A stretch of DNA of 60,000 bases from Nymphaea colorata (lineage: Eukaryota; Streptophyta; Magnoliopsida; Nymphaeales; Nymphaeaceae): the NCBI RefSeq assembly GCF_008831285.2, contig NC_045143.1, positions 3,421,503 to 3,481,502 of the forward strand, read 5' to 3'. Within the stretch, counting starts at the first letter, position 1, and every line of letters begins with the position of its first letter. A model generated the notes under the pieces. It was given only the letters and a program-made list of their open reading frames with translations. It did not search any database and had not been told where the DNA came from. Made by a program: the position numbers and the translations under genes. Positions 11,053-21,694 of the stretch are shown here, one piece after another.

Positions 11053-13008
11053 CTACCCAAGTGCTTTATTTAGACTCTGATGGAGGCCTCTAAGGTGATC
11101 ATGGAACTCCAGAAATAAATTTCTTTGTTCTAGGCTGTAGTCGAATTCCTGTGTTCCCTTATGAACTAAATTTATGCTTTGAGGAACACAATCACTTGGA
11201 ACTTCTTCACTTTTGAGCACATTTCTCATATCCTAAAACACATAAAAAGTGAAACAATCAAACAACCACCAAAAGGTTGCATTCGACTTGTGAAAATGCA
11301 TAACATGTAAGTTCAGATCAGGAAGTATTACTAGGCCTTGGATCAGGATCATACCAATATAAATTGTTTGATCTTATTTCTTAATGAAGTGATTTTTTTA
11401 AATCCAAAACAATGGGGCTTTTTACCTATAGACACTGCTTTTATTAAGATCATAAATATGAAGAAAGAGCCATGAACATCTTAAGAAACATATAGACATC
11501 AAAGGCACTAAGAGTTTGGTTGCAAGAACACTATGTAAGTGTTCCATTAAATGTGCCTCAATGATTAGAATAGATTTCATGGAGCCTTAGAACAAGTGTT
11601 CTATCAATCTACGTGAACCTTTAGAGCAAATTCATGGAACACTTATAAAATGTACTTGCTACCAAACATCCGCTAAGAAGCCGTTTGGTAATGAAAACAG
11701 TTTCTAATTGTTTCATGAATGTGCCACAAAGATTGAGGATACAATTATCTCCAATCTTAAAACAAATGACATAATCTTTTCCATCTGAGTTTCAGAACAT
11801 ATAAATATGAATTACATTTTGAACACCAAATAAAAAAACTCAAATCTAACCTTCGGATCTAGCCCTAGCTGGCGACATATCGCTTTTGGTTTCCCGTATT
11901 TGTGCTCTATTATCACCAATGGCCTGCAAAATCATTATTCTCATGTATGCAGTGAAATCTTAATAGACTTAAAAATGTATGCCATAAGGAAAACAATGAA
12001 GCAATATGACGGAAAGATGTTATAAGAATTTCATCAATTGCCGCAGCAGGCTTTCTCTTCCACATAAGAGGAACCAAATACTGCTATATTTGAAACTTAA
12101 ATGATAAATAGCATGAAAGAGCCATAAAGTTTATAGGTCAGCCAATGCTTCCTCTCTCTACTGCAGGCACCATTCGCCGGTGCAAAGAAGCCGCTGGTGC
12201 AGGCCGCCTAGAGGGTGAGTTTTATGTGCCGATCGGTTGCACGCAACACATACAACCAAAAAAAAAAATGGTAGGGGTAGAGATATTTTGAGAATTATTT
12301 AAAAAGAAACATCTTTTTTAGTCTCATAACTTTTTTTACTTTTGCTTTTTGTTGCCACAAAAGTTTTCTTTTTCTATTAACTAGGAACATTTTTGTCATG
12401 AAATACATTGGCCCACAAAAATTTTATGCACCACAGGGCGTACATAACCCGCTTCAGACTGTCTGCTGCTGATGGGCAGCAAAAATCCGCTGATGGGTAG
12501 TCCAGTTGCTCGAGTTGGATTCTTGCTGTGGCTATTTTAAGGCCAGTAGCCACAGCAAGAATCCATGGTCATTATAAAACTTTACACGACCTGACCCAAC
12601 TGAGTGGCCGAGTCCAGTTGCTGACCAGGCCATCTGCCAATTCTAGTCCGAGTCATGGGTTTGTCATCCTTGCAAATGCTTAAAACGGCTCGATACGCAG
12701 TACTTCCAAGTTTGGTATCCATCTAAAGCAAAAAAAAAAGAAGAAGAAGAAAGTATCTTTGACACTAGTTACCTGCCTGTAGCAGCTGTGACGATGTGGT
12801 AATTTAGATCTTCTGCAACACGATACACGCTTTTATAAGATTCTTCGCCTTCTAAAAAGAGAGCTGCTCTATTATAACCTTGAGTTGATGGCGAAGGCAC
12901 TATAACTGCACTACATTGGACAGACGCATGATGAGATATGAAGTCGGAGATGTCTGATGCAGACAAACCACATTCCACATTGCCAATCACAAGGCAGTGA
13001 ACTGTCAT
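11053..13008 (-). CDS. Unrecognised protein, RRM-like fold predicted (array copy B, 162 aa)
   Basis: Three minus-strand exons: 13008-12773 (236 nt), 11923-11851 (73 nt) and 11232-11053 (180 nt), with the same splice sites and phases as copy A, giving 162 aa. Exon lengths 1 and 2 equal those of copy A exactly. Exon 3 lacks 6 bp near its start (an in-frame loss) and meets TAG at 11,055-11,053 where copy A reads on, so it is 12 codons shorter after the indel and loses the SKGKGRR basic tail. Substitutions are spread through exon 2 (EHKYGKPKAICRQLGLDPK against EHKYGTPTAVYGELGLDPK). The leader intron runs 13,043-14,784. It could be functional or an early pseudogene; the preserved frame favours function. 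I do not recognise the family. Confidence 0.65.
12501..12655. repeat. Insert specific to unit B with an 18-bp perfect foldback
   Basis: Unit A lacks this segment. It contains GGATTCTTGCTGTGGCTA at 12,517-12,534 and its perfect reverse complement TAGCCACAGCAAGAATCC at 12,547-12,564 (12-nt loop). TCCAGTTGCT occurs twice (12,501 and about 12,613). No clear target duplication is seen. It may be a small insertion derived from the GC-ended repeat family. Confidence 0.7.
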
Positions 13009-14784
13009 TGTTTCCTACTATTTCTCTGTCAATTGCTGCACCCTAAAGGGGACAAAATCGTCAGCACAAGAACAAAAATAACAGACTGTGAAGAAGAAGC
13101 TAACAGTATCTTTGCTTGAACCAAATGAACAATTTCTCTTTTTTTTTTTCAACTGTTGTGTGGGGAAAATAAAAAAGAGTCAGCTACAATTTAGTCATGA
13201 TTTTAATAACATTTTTCTTCAGAAAATAGAGATTTCTATAAAAAAATTCAATGGAATAAATGGATAAAAATGGCATGTTTAGTATATAATTAGTTTTGTA
13301 GGAATTTCTCATCAAGTCCCTCCCCTGCTTGTCCTATCCAAACAACATATACACAAAAAGAAATAAAAACCAAAATATATACTATTGGGTCACCAGGAGG
13401 AGTATTTATCTTGTCTCTCATCAAAAACTCTGAACTCTCCACCCTTTCTCCTATCCACTTATGGTACCATACATGATTTCAATGGGTTGTGGCAATGCTC
13501 CTGTTATTCTTCAACTTACAAATCCATGTTCGTTTTCACCACATAAAAAGTTGATGTCTTGAGAAAATGAAATGAAAAATGACCACATTCATTGTGTCAA
13601 CCCCCTCAGAAATATGACCCAAAATACATTGTTCTTCCTTTAATCAATTGGAGATTTGAAAACAAGTAGGAGAAAGAAGCATTCTTTTAAGCAATACAAA
13701 ACATCATTAACAAAAAAAAAACCGAAAACATTCTTCAACGAAGACCATATGATGACTCCTTTAATGAATATATATGCACTTTAAATAGTCCTTGATTTTG
13801 GAATTCCTTGTAAAAAATTGTGTATTACAGTTTATTTGAGACTAAATGCATTAGACTGTTCCATCAGTAGCCAAATCTGACGGTTAGTTCAAGTACATTT
13901 ATAATAGTGTACTCTCTAATTGCTTTTCTTGTCCAATTGCAAAGTTAGGTCTTCATGGGACGCATGCCTATTTATAATTCTAACACAAACCATAACATAT
14001 GTAAAATAAAATCCCTAAAGGAAAGAAATTGTGTATATCTGGATTGAATATTGTGGTAAGTGAAAAGTTTTCCTTAGTGCCAACTGCTTTTTAGAACGAA
14101 AATAATTGAATGAATATGTATCCATATGAATGAAAAACACTGGTCAGAATAAATGACTGGCATTGAAAAAATCAACTTTCATGACATATCAGGTCATTTC
14201 ACGCAATGCAACAGAGAGCAAGCTTGCTAACGTATCGTGTATCTTTCGCACATTTTTGTTCAATCAAATAAAGGAAGGTTGTTAATGACTTCGGTATACA
14301 ACAAAACAAATTTTACTAAATGTTTGATCTGATATATATTGTTTTGCGTCCATGCAAGGAGCAAAGCTTAGCTCAGCCAATGATTTACTCATAAAAAAGG
14401 ATATCAAATATTCTAGATGCAAATAAAGCTATAAATTTTAAAAAATTGAGCATGAAACAAATTGTTAGTGCTGGCCTTAATTTTAGCAAACATTTTCAAG
14501 AGGGTGGCTCCTTTAAGTCATTTAAACTTGAAAACTTCTAATTGCATAAGGAATAGTAGACGCAGTTACATGGCTTTAGTAAAAAAAAAAAAGCAATCAC
14601 CCACTTATTGATTTAATATATATACAAAATTTTTAATAACTTTAAATCTGGTAAGTGATAATTCGGCATCCATTGAAAAAGCAAAGCAAAACTTGACCAA
14701 ACAAAACTGATTGAACACGGAGATCAAAGTTAAAGAAAAATATAGAACGAAAAGAAAAGAAAAGAAAACCGATTGAGAACGTAC

Positions 14785-14850
14785 CAGAAATTAGCACTCT
14801 AAAGCGAACGATGTATGGCGTGAGGAAGACATTGAAGCTTGTACTTTATA
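14785..14850 (-). other. Probable 5' leader exon of array gene B
   Basis: The conserved donor context (CTG|GTACGTTCTC on the minus strand, donor at 14,784) matches gene A. The acceptor (CTTTAG, exon from 13,042) lies 34 nt before the ATG. The upstream limit is not visible. Confidence 0.45.
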
Positions 14851-15985
14851 GCCAGAATACGACTTCACATGGTAATTATAGATTCAAAAGAATTAAAGTG
14901 GAATAGTATCAAACGAAGCAAATATAGATTAAAAGATCAAAACTTTATATACGTCTCTTTTTTGACGGAATAGTTACTTTTTATAAGTTAATTTGATTCA
15001 TATTTTGTGCCAGAAAATATGCATGTTTGGAAAAATGAGTGGTAAAGAAAAGGAGATATCTTCGTTTCTCTGTTTATCATCATCGTTTTTTTAGAAAATG
15101 AATAGGATGCATTCAGCTTAGGCCTGGGCCTGCCCGGTATGTTGGTTCCGTTAAATACTTAGCCAATACTATGCCGGCTTGCTAATCGTCTGGGTCAATG
15201 TTTGCATCCTCCAAAAATATTTTGGTTTTTTGAAGTGCTCCAAAAAAAATGAGGTTTTATTTAAATGAGAAATCTCAACCCCAATCAGTCATTCTCGCCG
15301 TACATTTGCTTATTAATTAGCAAAACTTAATACATCATGCATAAACATCATCTCAAGCATAAATGATAAGTAAAACAATATAACAAGCATATTTTTGAAA
15401 AAAAAATGAAGAAATGAAATTTATTTGGGCTTGCCCATATTTTCGGTGCATTCAAGATGTATCTCGCAATTTCAGAAAGGAAACCATTTGAGCTTTCTTT
15501 TACAGCCATGAAAAGGTAGTAAGAGGAAATGAGAAAAATGAAAATGAGGACTACATACCTCGAATATAAATGATATTAGGAAATGAGCCTCCTCTTTTGA
15601 ATGATTCTAGGATCGCCACCGATGAGACTCCAAGGTAATGAAAATATCCTTCAAGAGGTCTCCTCGTTGCTCCCAAAGCTGAAGAAGATGAAGAAGATAA
15701 AAAGAGAAATAGAAAAAGGGAAAAAATCTAGATTTTAAGTGAAGAAGCAATGAAGGTTCCCCACACACCATGCCCAAGAGGAAAGATTATGAGGGGTATT
15801 TAAAGAGAGTTTTGGAGCCAAAATTCATATTTTTAATTTTTTTTTTTTAAATAGGCTTTTACTAAGTGGAATTGACCATTGGCCCTGCAAAGGCCCATTT
15901 GGGGCGTGGGCAGGACTAATGCCCACCCAAGATGGTCAAAACTGAACCCCAAGGGGTAGTTTAACACAAAAATAGGGAGGCTAAT

Positions 15986-16651
15986 AAAAATTTGACTCAA
16001 TTTGAAACCAGTTGTTTGATTACCGCTCTATGACAAGTATCAGAATAAAGTAAAATCATCATCATAATCATCACTTAAATGTAAGCCACATTTGTTTAAA
16101 AACAAAACAAAAGCATGCCCTCGTCCACATTTGACTTGAAAAGAAAACAGGAACAGGAACAACACAACCCCTTAACAAACAAAAATTATGACGCAAAGAT
16201 ACAACACATATCTGATTAGATGTCTTGGCATCATAATAACAAAAGCAGTAAGGTTAAGTGGACTCAGCTGCTCGGTGTATGTCATTAACATCAGTTCATA
16301 TAGTTCCACTTGTATAGGTGACCAAATTTTCTCTGTCTGCATCTGCAACTGTTTTTGTCGAATTTGGAGAGACATCCATGTTCTGCTTCTACCCTTGAAT
16401 CCCAATTTCACACTATGAACTAAGATTTCCACCAGCATCACTCTTCCTTTTTTCGGTCCTCGTTTTTGCGGCAGCCTCAAATTAGGCATTTTTTGGGTAA
16501 TATTACAGGACAAAAACATTTTTGTAGCATCTAAGGCACAACCACATGAAGTTGTCCCCGATTACGGATGATATGGACTCACAGCAACATCCAGCTCCTC
16601 ATTCGGACACGGAAAAAGAAAGAGTAGAAATTCAAAAGAACTCAACATATA
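15986..16651. other. No supported gene; possible terminal-exon remnant on the minus strand
   Basis: A minus-strand reading frame over about 16,425-16,483 spells AAAKTRTEKRKSDAGGNLSS then a stop, preceded by TTTGAG as a possible splice acceptor. It looks like a basic protein C-terminus, but no upstream exon can be joined to it, so I list it only as a possibility. The rest shows nothing recognisable. Confidence 0.25.
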
Positions 16652-16927
16652 CTACCCAAAAAAAAAGGAAACTGTCGGTGAAACCTTTACCAACGTGTTG
16701 TCATGTTTCCTAATGTTTTACTGACGTTTGCTGAGATGTTGGAAAAACAGACTATTAACGACGAGCTTGGACGTTTTCCTGTCGTGCGTTTGTGATGGAT
16801 CCCCACACAACCGCACTTAACCTTGTGTCAGTGACAATTTTTACGGACACTTTTTTCACCTACAATGAAAGGAAACGTCGGTAAAACTTTTATCAATGCA
16901 GTCGGTAATGCCTAGGTTTTTGTTGTG
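16652..16927. mobile_element. Short CACTA-like non-autonomous relic
   Basis: The right end reads ...TTTTTGTTGTG, whose reverse complement CACAACAAAAA resembles the CACTACAAGAAAA ends of plant CACTA elements; the left end is CTACCCAAAAAAAAAGG. Both flanks carry ATA (16,649-16,651 and 16,928-16,930), matching a 3-bp target duplication. Subterminal repeats such as GTCGGTGAAAC (near the left) and GTCGGTAAAAC (near the right) are also typical. There is no transposase coding. The left CACTA terminus is eroded, so the assignment is tentative. Confidence 0.5.
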
Positions 16928-16930
16928 ATA

Positions 16931-17599
16931 TGAAAAAAATCCGATGAACCGAAACTTTTTCAAACAAAAGCTTTTCATCCTTTAAAAGAAAAGTTCTTTA
17001 ACAAGACTTGCACCTGGCTATAAATTCCATATATTTTACTTATTTTCTATTAAACTTTTTTCCAGTTAGCCTTTTTCTTTTTTAACTTAATGGCAGTTCT
17101 CATAAAATACATATTCCTTTTAAATCGCAAATTTATTCCTTTTTAGTTAAATTATAGGCAAAAAATCCTGGCCACAGCTAATACAAGGGGCCATCAGAAC
17201 ACTAAAGTCTGTTATAAGAAGAAGCTGAGTAGCTGGACAGTTCAATTGCTTGATTAGAAAGTGATTGCGAATCTCAACAAAAATAAATTTAAAAAAAGAA
17301 AGTTGATGTGGGTTTGACTACTTAATGCATGGCATAAACCAAGGAAGACATATTCGATATTAATATATTTTCCCCTTGCAACTTGGAGCTAATAAACCTC
17401 CTAATACGGTTACACATGTTTGTCAAGTTGAATTATTTTACTAAACTTCAGTTAATAATGTCCCCCAGGAGACAACTTCCACCTTTCCAGTATCTTGGAA
17501 AAACCAGTAGGAACTGAGAGTCGCTGGCAATCAAACAGTAAACGTTCTAGTTTGAAAAGGCGGTGCCTAGGAATGAGTAGCAAGAAGCGTTTACTGGAA
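16931..17599. other. AT-rich intergenic, nothing recognised
   Basis: Poly-pyrimidine and AT-rich runs; no open frame of note and no repeat that I can place elsewhere in the window. Confidence 0.45.
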
Positions 17600-17934
17600 C
17601 GACATTAGCCAACAAAGCAGCTGAACACTTTTCATTTTTGAATCCTTCTTTGAAGACAAGAAGATTTCGTCTTTGGACTGCAATATCAGGACAGGAGTTC
17701 CTGGCTTGTAGTTGTAACCCCTCTCTTTCTCATCAAATCTTTCAGAAAAATGTGTTTTGCTATAACTACATGATAGATATTCACGTTACCTGATATAAAA
17801 CTTGTTTAACTTGTAATAGAACATTATATGTGAACCACATTTTAACTTTATATCAGGTAACGTAAATATCTATAATGTAGTTCTAGCTAAACACTTTTAT
17901 CTGAAAGATTTGATGAATAAAAGCACATCCTATA
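17600..17934. repeat. Array flank copy with a 69-bp foldback
   Basis: This aligns with 1-283. Arms at 17,731-17,799 and 17,847-17,915 are near-perfect inverted repeats (CATCAAATCTTTCAG... against ...CTGAAAGATTTGATG) with a loop of about 47 bp. The other copy of this flank keeps only the left arm plus the first few bases of the right. Confidence 0.85.
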
Positions 17935-18131
17935 CAGGGGCGGCAAAGCCAGAAATTTTTCATGAGAGGGGCCGAATTAAAGTTTTAAATTTTCACATGG
18001 AGCAAAATATCATTTTTCAAAATTTTCATATAAGGCAAGTAAAATTTTTTAAAATTCACATGTAAACTTTTTTTTTTAAAAAAAAATTGAAGTGAGGCCA
18101 AGACCCATGTGAGCCCCCCTTGGCTCCCCTG
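17935..18131. mobile_element. hAT-type MITE, 'CAGGGGCGG' family, 197 bp
   Basis: It starts CAGGGGCGGCAAAGCCAG and ends CTTGGCTCCCCTG, giving an imperfect terminal inverted repeat. It is flanked by ATCCTATA (17,927-17,934) and ATCGTATA (18,132-18,139), an 8-bp target duplication with one mismatch. The copy at the left window edge has ATCGTATA as its left flank, so the original target was ATCGTATA and the insertion is older than the duplication of this flank. Short and non-coding. Confidence 0.8.
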
Positions 18132-18348
18132 ATCGTATATGAAAGGTATTCTTTCGTTAAGAGGTGTAATTGCTCCCAAAAGGACTCTATGATTAGGCTG
18201 TTATCTTATTTGTTTTATTTTTTTTCTGTTTTTTTTTTCAATAATCAATATTGTACATGCTTTTAATGGCTGATATTATTCCTGACAGGTCTTGCACCTA
18301 CCTCTCCCTCCTTTTCTCTCTCTACCAGTTGATGGGTATCACATCCAG

Positions 18349-18530
18349 GGGCGGAGCCAGGGGCCTTGCATGGGCCCTGGCCCTACATCAATTTTTTTTT
18401 TAAAATTTACATGTACATTTAAAAAAAAAATACTTGTTTTATATAAAAATTTTGAAAAATAGTATTTCGGCCTCAATCAAAATTTAAGAACTTTAATTCG
18501 GTCCCCTTATGAAAAACTCTAATATGAAGG
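18349..18530. mobile_element. Second 'CAGGGGCGG' MITE, inverted and 3'-truncated
   Basis: It starts CCAGGGGCGGAGCCAGGGGCC. Its interior (TATTTCGGCCTCAATCAAAA, TTAAGAACTTTAATTCGG) is the reverse complement of the interior at 17,960-18,060, so it lies in the opposite orientation a few hundred bases away. The distal terminal repeat is missing. Confidence 0.6.
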
Positions 18531-19361
18531 CATTGAGACATGTGGATATTGGGTTATGGGGTATAGAGAGTGACATTCTACCCTCCACTCTTTTAGGTTT
18601 GATTTCAAATCCAACTCAGTATAATGTCTGCCGCTATTTGCAACCCAAAAGAATAACATGGTGAAATATAAAAGTGACCATGGAATCCAAAATATGAAAC
18701 TGTAGCTTTTATAAATGTCTCCTATGAACTATCAATTTCCATATAAAAGTATAATGTAGCTGTTACCTTATATAAGACATTATGACTTTCTAGTAACACC
18801 CATATGACAAAGCATTATAGATCATATTGAGGTCTAATTTTTTATTAGTTCAAATTAATTTTTTATTACTTCAAATTTAGAAAGAAAAAAAAAAAGAAAA
18901 GACGTTGCCTTCAAGAAACAGCTTCGATTTTGAGATACTGAATCTTTCTACCATCCAAGGGTCAAAGGGAAAACCGTGTGCACATTTAATGTTTCTCGCT
19001 GGCTTTTCTTGTTGTTGTCTCTCTTTGTCATACACTGATAGTTGAAACTGAAGGAACTCAGTGCAGATTTTTGAGTTTTTTGGGTCCAACAAGCAAGTTG
19101 GAAGGTAAGGAGTTTTTGTGGTGTAGAATGAGGAACAAATGCATGTGATGGGGTATGCATTAACAGGACGCAAGCTGTTAATGCGTGCTTCTTGTGTTGT
19201 TGGGGCTGCGGATAGTTGCAAGTACCAACTTGACTGACACAACAGTGTGCTTCTGCCCCAGCACAAAGGGACACATGCTAGGAAGAGGAGGAACAAACCC
19301 TCATTTTCTTATCTTTTCTTGCTGCACCAAGTTTAGTGAGAGAGAGAGAGAGTAACATTTT

Positions 19362-19416
<55 letters not shown>

Positions 19417-19700
19417 ACAAAACACCATTTTCTTATGTTTCTTGGTACACCACGTTTGGGGAGAACGAGATATAACGCGTCTATGCGATCTGTTCTGTGA
19501 ATTATTACTTGTTAAAGATTATAATAAAGTATAGAATGCGTGCAATCGAAGATGGTATATATATATATATATATATAAAGAGAGAGAGAGAGAGAGGGAG
19601 GATAGAGAGAGAGAGACATGACAATAATACTACTCCAACCAATGCCTGCCTCTCCATGCAATCAAGATGGTAGTTGTTCATATGAATCAAACGGACTTAG
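18531..19700. other. Intergenic with TA and GA microsatellites, no supported gene
   Basis: It contains (TA)n then (GA)n at 19,365-19,416 and again (TA)n/(GA)n at 19,553-19,617. A minus-strand ORF at 18,877-19,296 (139 codons) opens with a hydrophobic segment (MFLLFLACVPLCWG), but it has no recognisable family, shows no cysteine pattern I know, and ends in low-complexity phenylalanine. I would not call it a gene without transcript support. Confidence 0.4.
19365..19416. repeat. Compound (TA)n(GA)n microsatellite
   Basis: Alternating TA followed directly by GA repeats, about 52 bp. A second tract of the same make-up is at 19,553-19,617. Confidence 0.95.
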
Positions 19701-19701
19701 C

Positions 19702-19875
19702 CAGGGCCATAGCTACAATTTTTTCATAAACAGGGTCGAATTAAAGTTTCTAAAATTTGAAAGGAGCCGAAATATCATTTTTCAAAATTTTATTATAGGA
19801 CAAGTAAAATTTTCTAAAATTTAAATGTAAATTTTAAAAAAAATGAGGGCCCATGTGGGCCCCTCTTACCTCCAC
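19702..19875. mobile_element. Third copy of the 'CAGGGGCGG' MITE family, diverged
   Basis: CAGGGCCATAGCTACAATTT opens it. The interior GAATTAAAGTTTCTAAAATT and ATATCATTTTTCAAAATTTT matches 17,965-18,025, and the end GGGCCCATGTGGGCCCCTCT matches the right end of that element. Terminal bases have decayed and no target duplication is clear. Confidence 0.6.
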
Positions 19876-21155
19876 CCACTCAACCCAACCACTTATGCTA
19901 CTCATTATTTAGAAAGAGAAAGAGATAGTTTAAAGGAAAGATAAAAGGAGATGTTTTTAGTAGTTGTAGACACAAATATATGATATTAATCTGTTGATTC
20001 CGAAAAATAAATAAATAAAAACAATTTTAAAAAATAGAATGAAATGTAGATTTTAATTAAAATATTTAAATATTTAAAAAAATATTAATAAACTGACGTG
20101 TGGCACTTGACCACTTGTCAACTCTTGGATTTGAATCGGTCAATGCAGTTTGATTCAAGCAATTGGAGTTTTAAGCTATAGTTTGCTTCAAAAGTACTCC
20201 CAAAAGCATTGGAAAAAGGTGATGTATTGGTCAAAAGGAGCGGCATACTTTGAGTTAGAGGAAGAGTTCCTTTCCTTGCATTGATTATTGTTCACAAAAA
20301 CCCCTTTATATGTCATTCAATAATGATAAGCAAGCTTTTGAATTTTGGAGTACAAACGAAGTTTTAAGTACGTTAAATTTTTTAAAATTTAAAAGAAACT
20401 AAAAATAAAGAAAAATAAAGTATGTGAGAAACTTATAACACAAATATCAAAAGATAAGTAGATTTACAACAAATAAAAAATGAAAAAAAAACATTTGACA
20501 TTAAAAAATAAAAAAGTAAAAGAACATGTTTTTTTCATTTTTAACATTTTTTTCAAAAAATGCATTTTTTAATGTTTTAAACAGTAATTTAGTCTATCAC
20601 ATTTTTCATTTCTTCTTTTTTTAAAAAATGCGTTTTTTGTAACACTGGTACAAATTAATCAATATAATGCAAGCCTTTGCCATTTCTTTTTTGTGCTTCA
20701 TCAAAATTCATCCCAACTTCTAATGTACTATTTAGATGATCTCAATTTGAACTATTTTCGACCATGTATATTTATGGCTCGGCTTCCCACAGAGTCAACC
20801 ATTGGGTGTGACAAGCTAAGTTAGACAAACCCTATGCTTCAGATTTTTTATTATTAAAAAAAAACCTTTGCAGCTCCTTAAAGTGCAACATTATAAAAAA
20901 TATCAAAGGAAAAAAGTTGTAATTAAAATTTTAAAAAATTTGCAATTGGCCCTTGTCAATTTTGCAAAAGAAAACGTAATTAGGTGCCTATAAAAATTTT
21001 AAGAACTATATCTCGAGCTGTTTTAAAAAAAATCTTAACTCTGCCCCTACTGTTGCCCACGCAGCAATTCACAGAGGTGATGACCTGATCTCAATCCTTA
21101 TCAAAGATTGTTTCTCTCTACCAGAAAAGCTCATGAGGCCCATTGACCAATTCAT
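19876..21155. other. AT-rich intergenic, no gene seen
   Basis: Long A- and T-runs. Around 20,940-21,055 there is a further decayed, reverse-oriented copy of the 'CAGGGGCGG' repeat interior (ending 'AATCTTAACTCTGCCCCTAC'). No coding evidence. Confidence 0.45.
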
Positions 21156-21350
21156 TCAACTAAATGTACGAGTGGCCCAAAGGGCTTTAGCATAGCTGGT
21201 CGGGCCAACGGTTGGTATAAAGCTAACAACTGGTTTAATTGTTATGGACGTAAACCGTCCGGGCAAAATGACATACACATACGCCTCGTGGGCGAGGGCG
21301 CCAGTCTTTAGGTGTAATGCCGCTAGGCAAGCGACATAGTCTCTCAATCA
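21156..21350. repeat. Possible tRNA-derived SINE fragment
   Basis: TAGCATAGCTGG at 21,188-21,199 fits the pol III box A pattern TRGCNNAGYNGG. About 55 bp downstream GGACGTAAACCGTCCGGGC stands where a box B would be expected but does not match its consensus. The following GGGCGAGGGCGCC stretch is unlike the AT-rich surroundings. No poly-A tail or target duplication is visible. Confidence 0.35.
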
Positions 21351-21694
21351 AGCCTTGCAGTTTCCCTGTCTAACCAAATTAACCAGCGAAAACACACACA
21401 CACACACAGAAGATGATTCTTTGGGTGCACACTTTTTAGCGATATAAACTTTTTCGCATTAAAACATCATTTTTTTTTCTTAATCCTATACATACATCAT
21501 GCAACTCCAAATCAATGATCAATTTGGCTACACCATCCATTGCCTTTTTGCTCTACCCAACATTGCTAACAATTGTAATTTTAAAAGATAAAGCGAGAAT
21601 ATGGCATCTAGTTGTTAGTAAATGTATATTGGCATCTTTTTTTCTACTTTATATTCAGCACTATAAATGAAATTAAAGAATTAATTAGAACTAT

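Larger units (their letters stand above)
9855..15985. repeat. Tandem-array unit B
   Basis: Colinear with unit A (1,201-7,345) over about 6.1 kb, same orientation. The stretch 14,060-14,430 (leader intron) is an extra segment relative to A, and 12,501-12,655 is an extra insert. Both the coding exons and the leader exon are retained. Ends are approximate. Confidence 0.85.

Noticed and set aside
18877-19296. 139-codon minus-strand ORF with a hydrophobic start
   Set aside because: It has a signal-peptide-like start but no family, no conserved cysteine spacing and a low-complexity end; an overlapping second frame is equally open.
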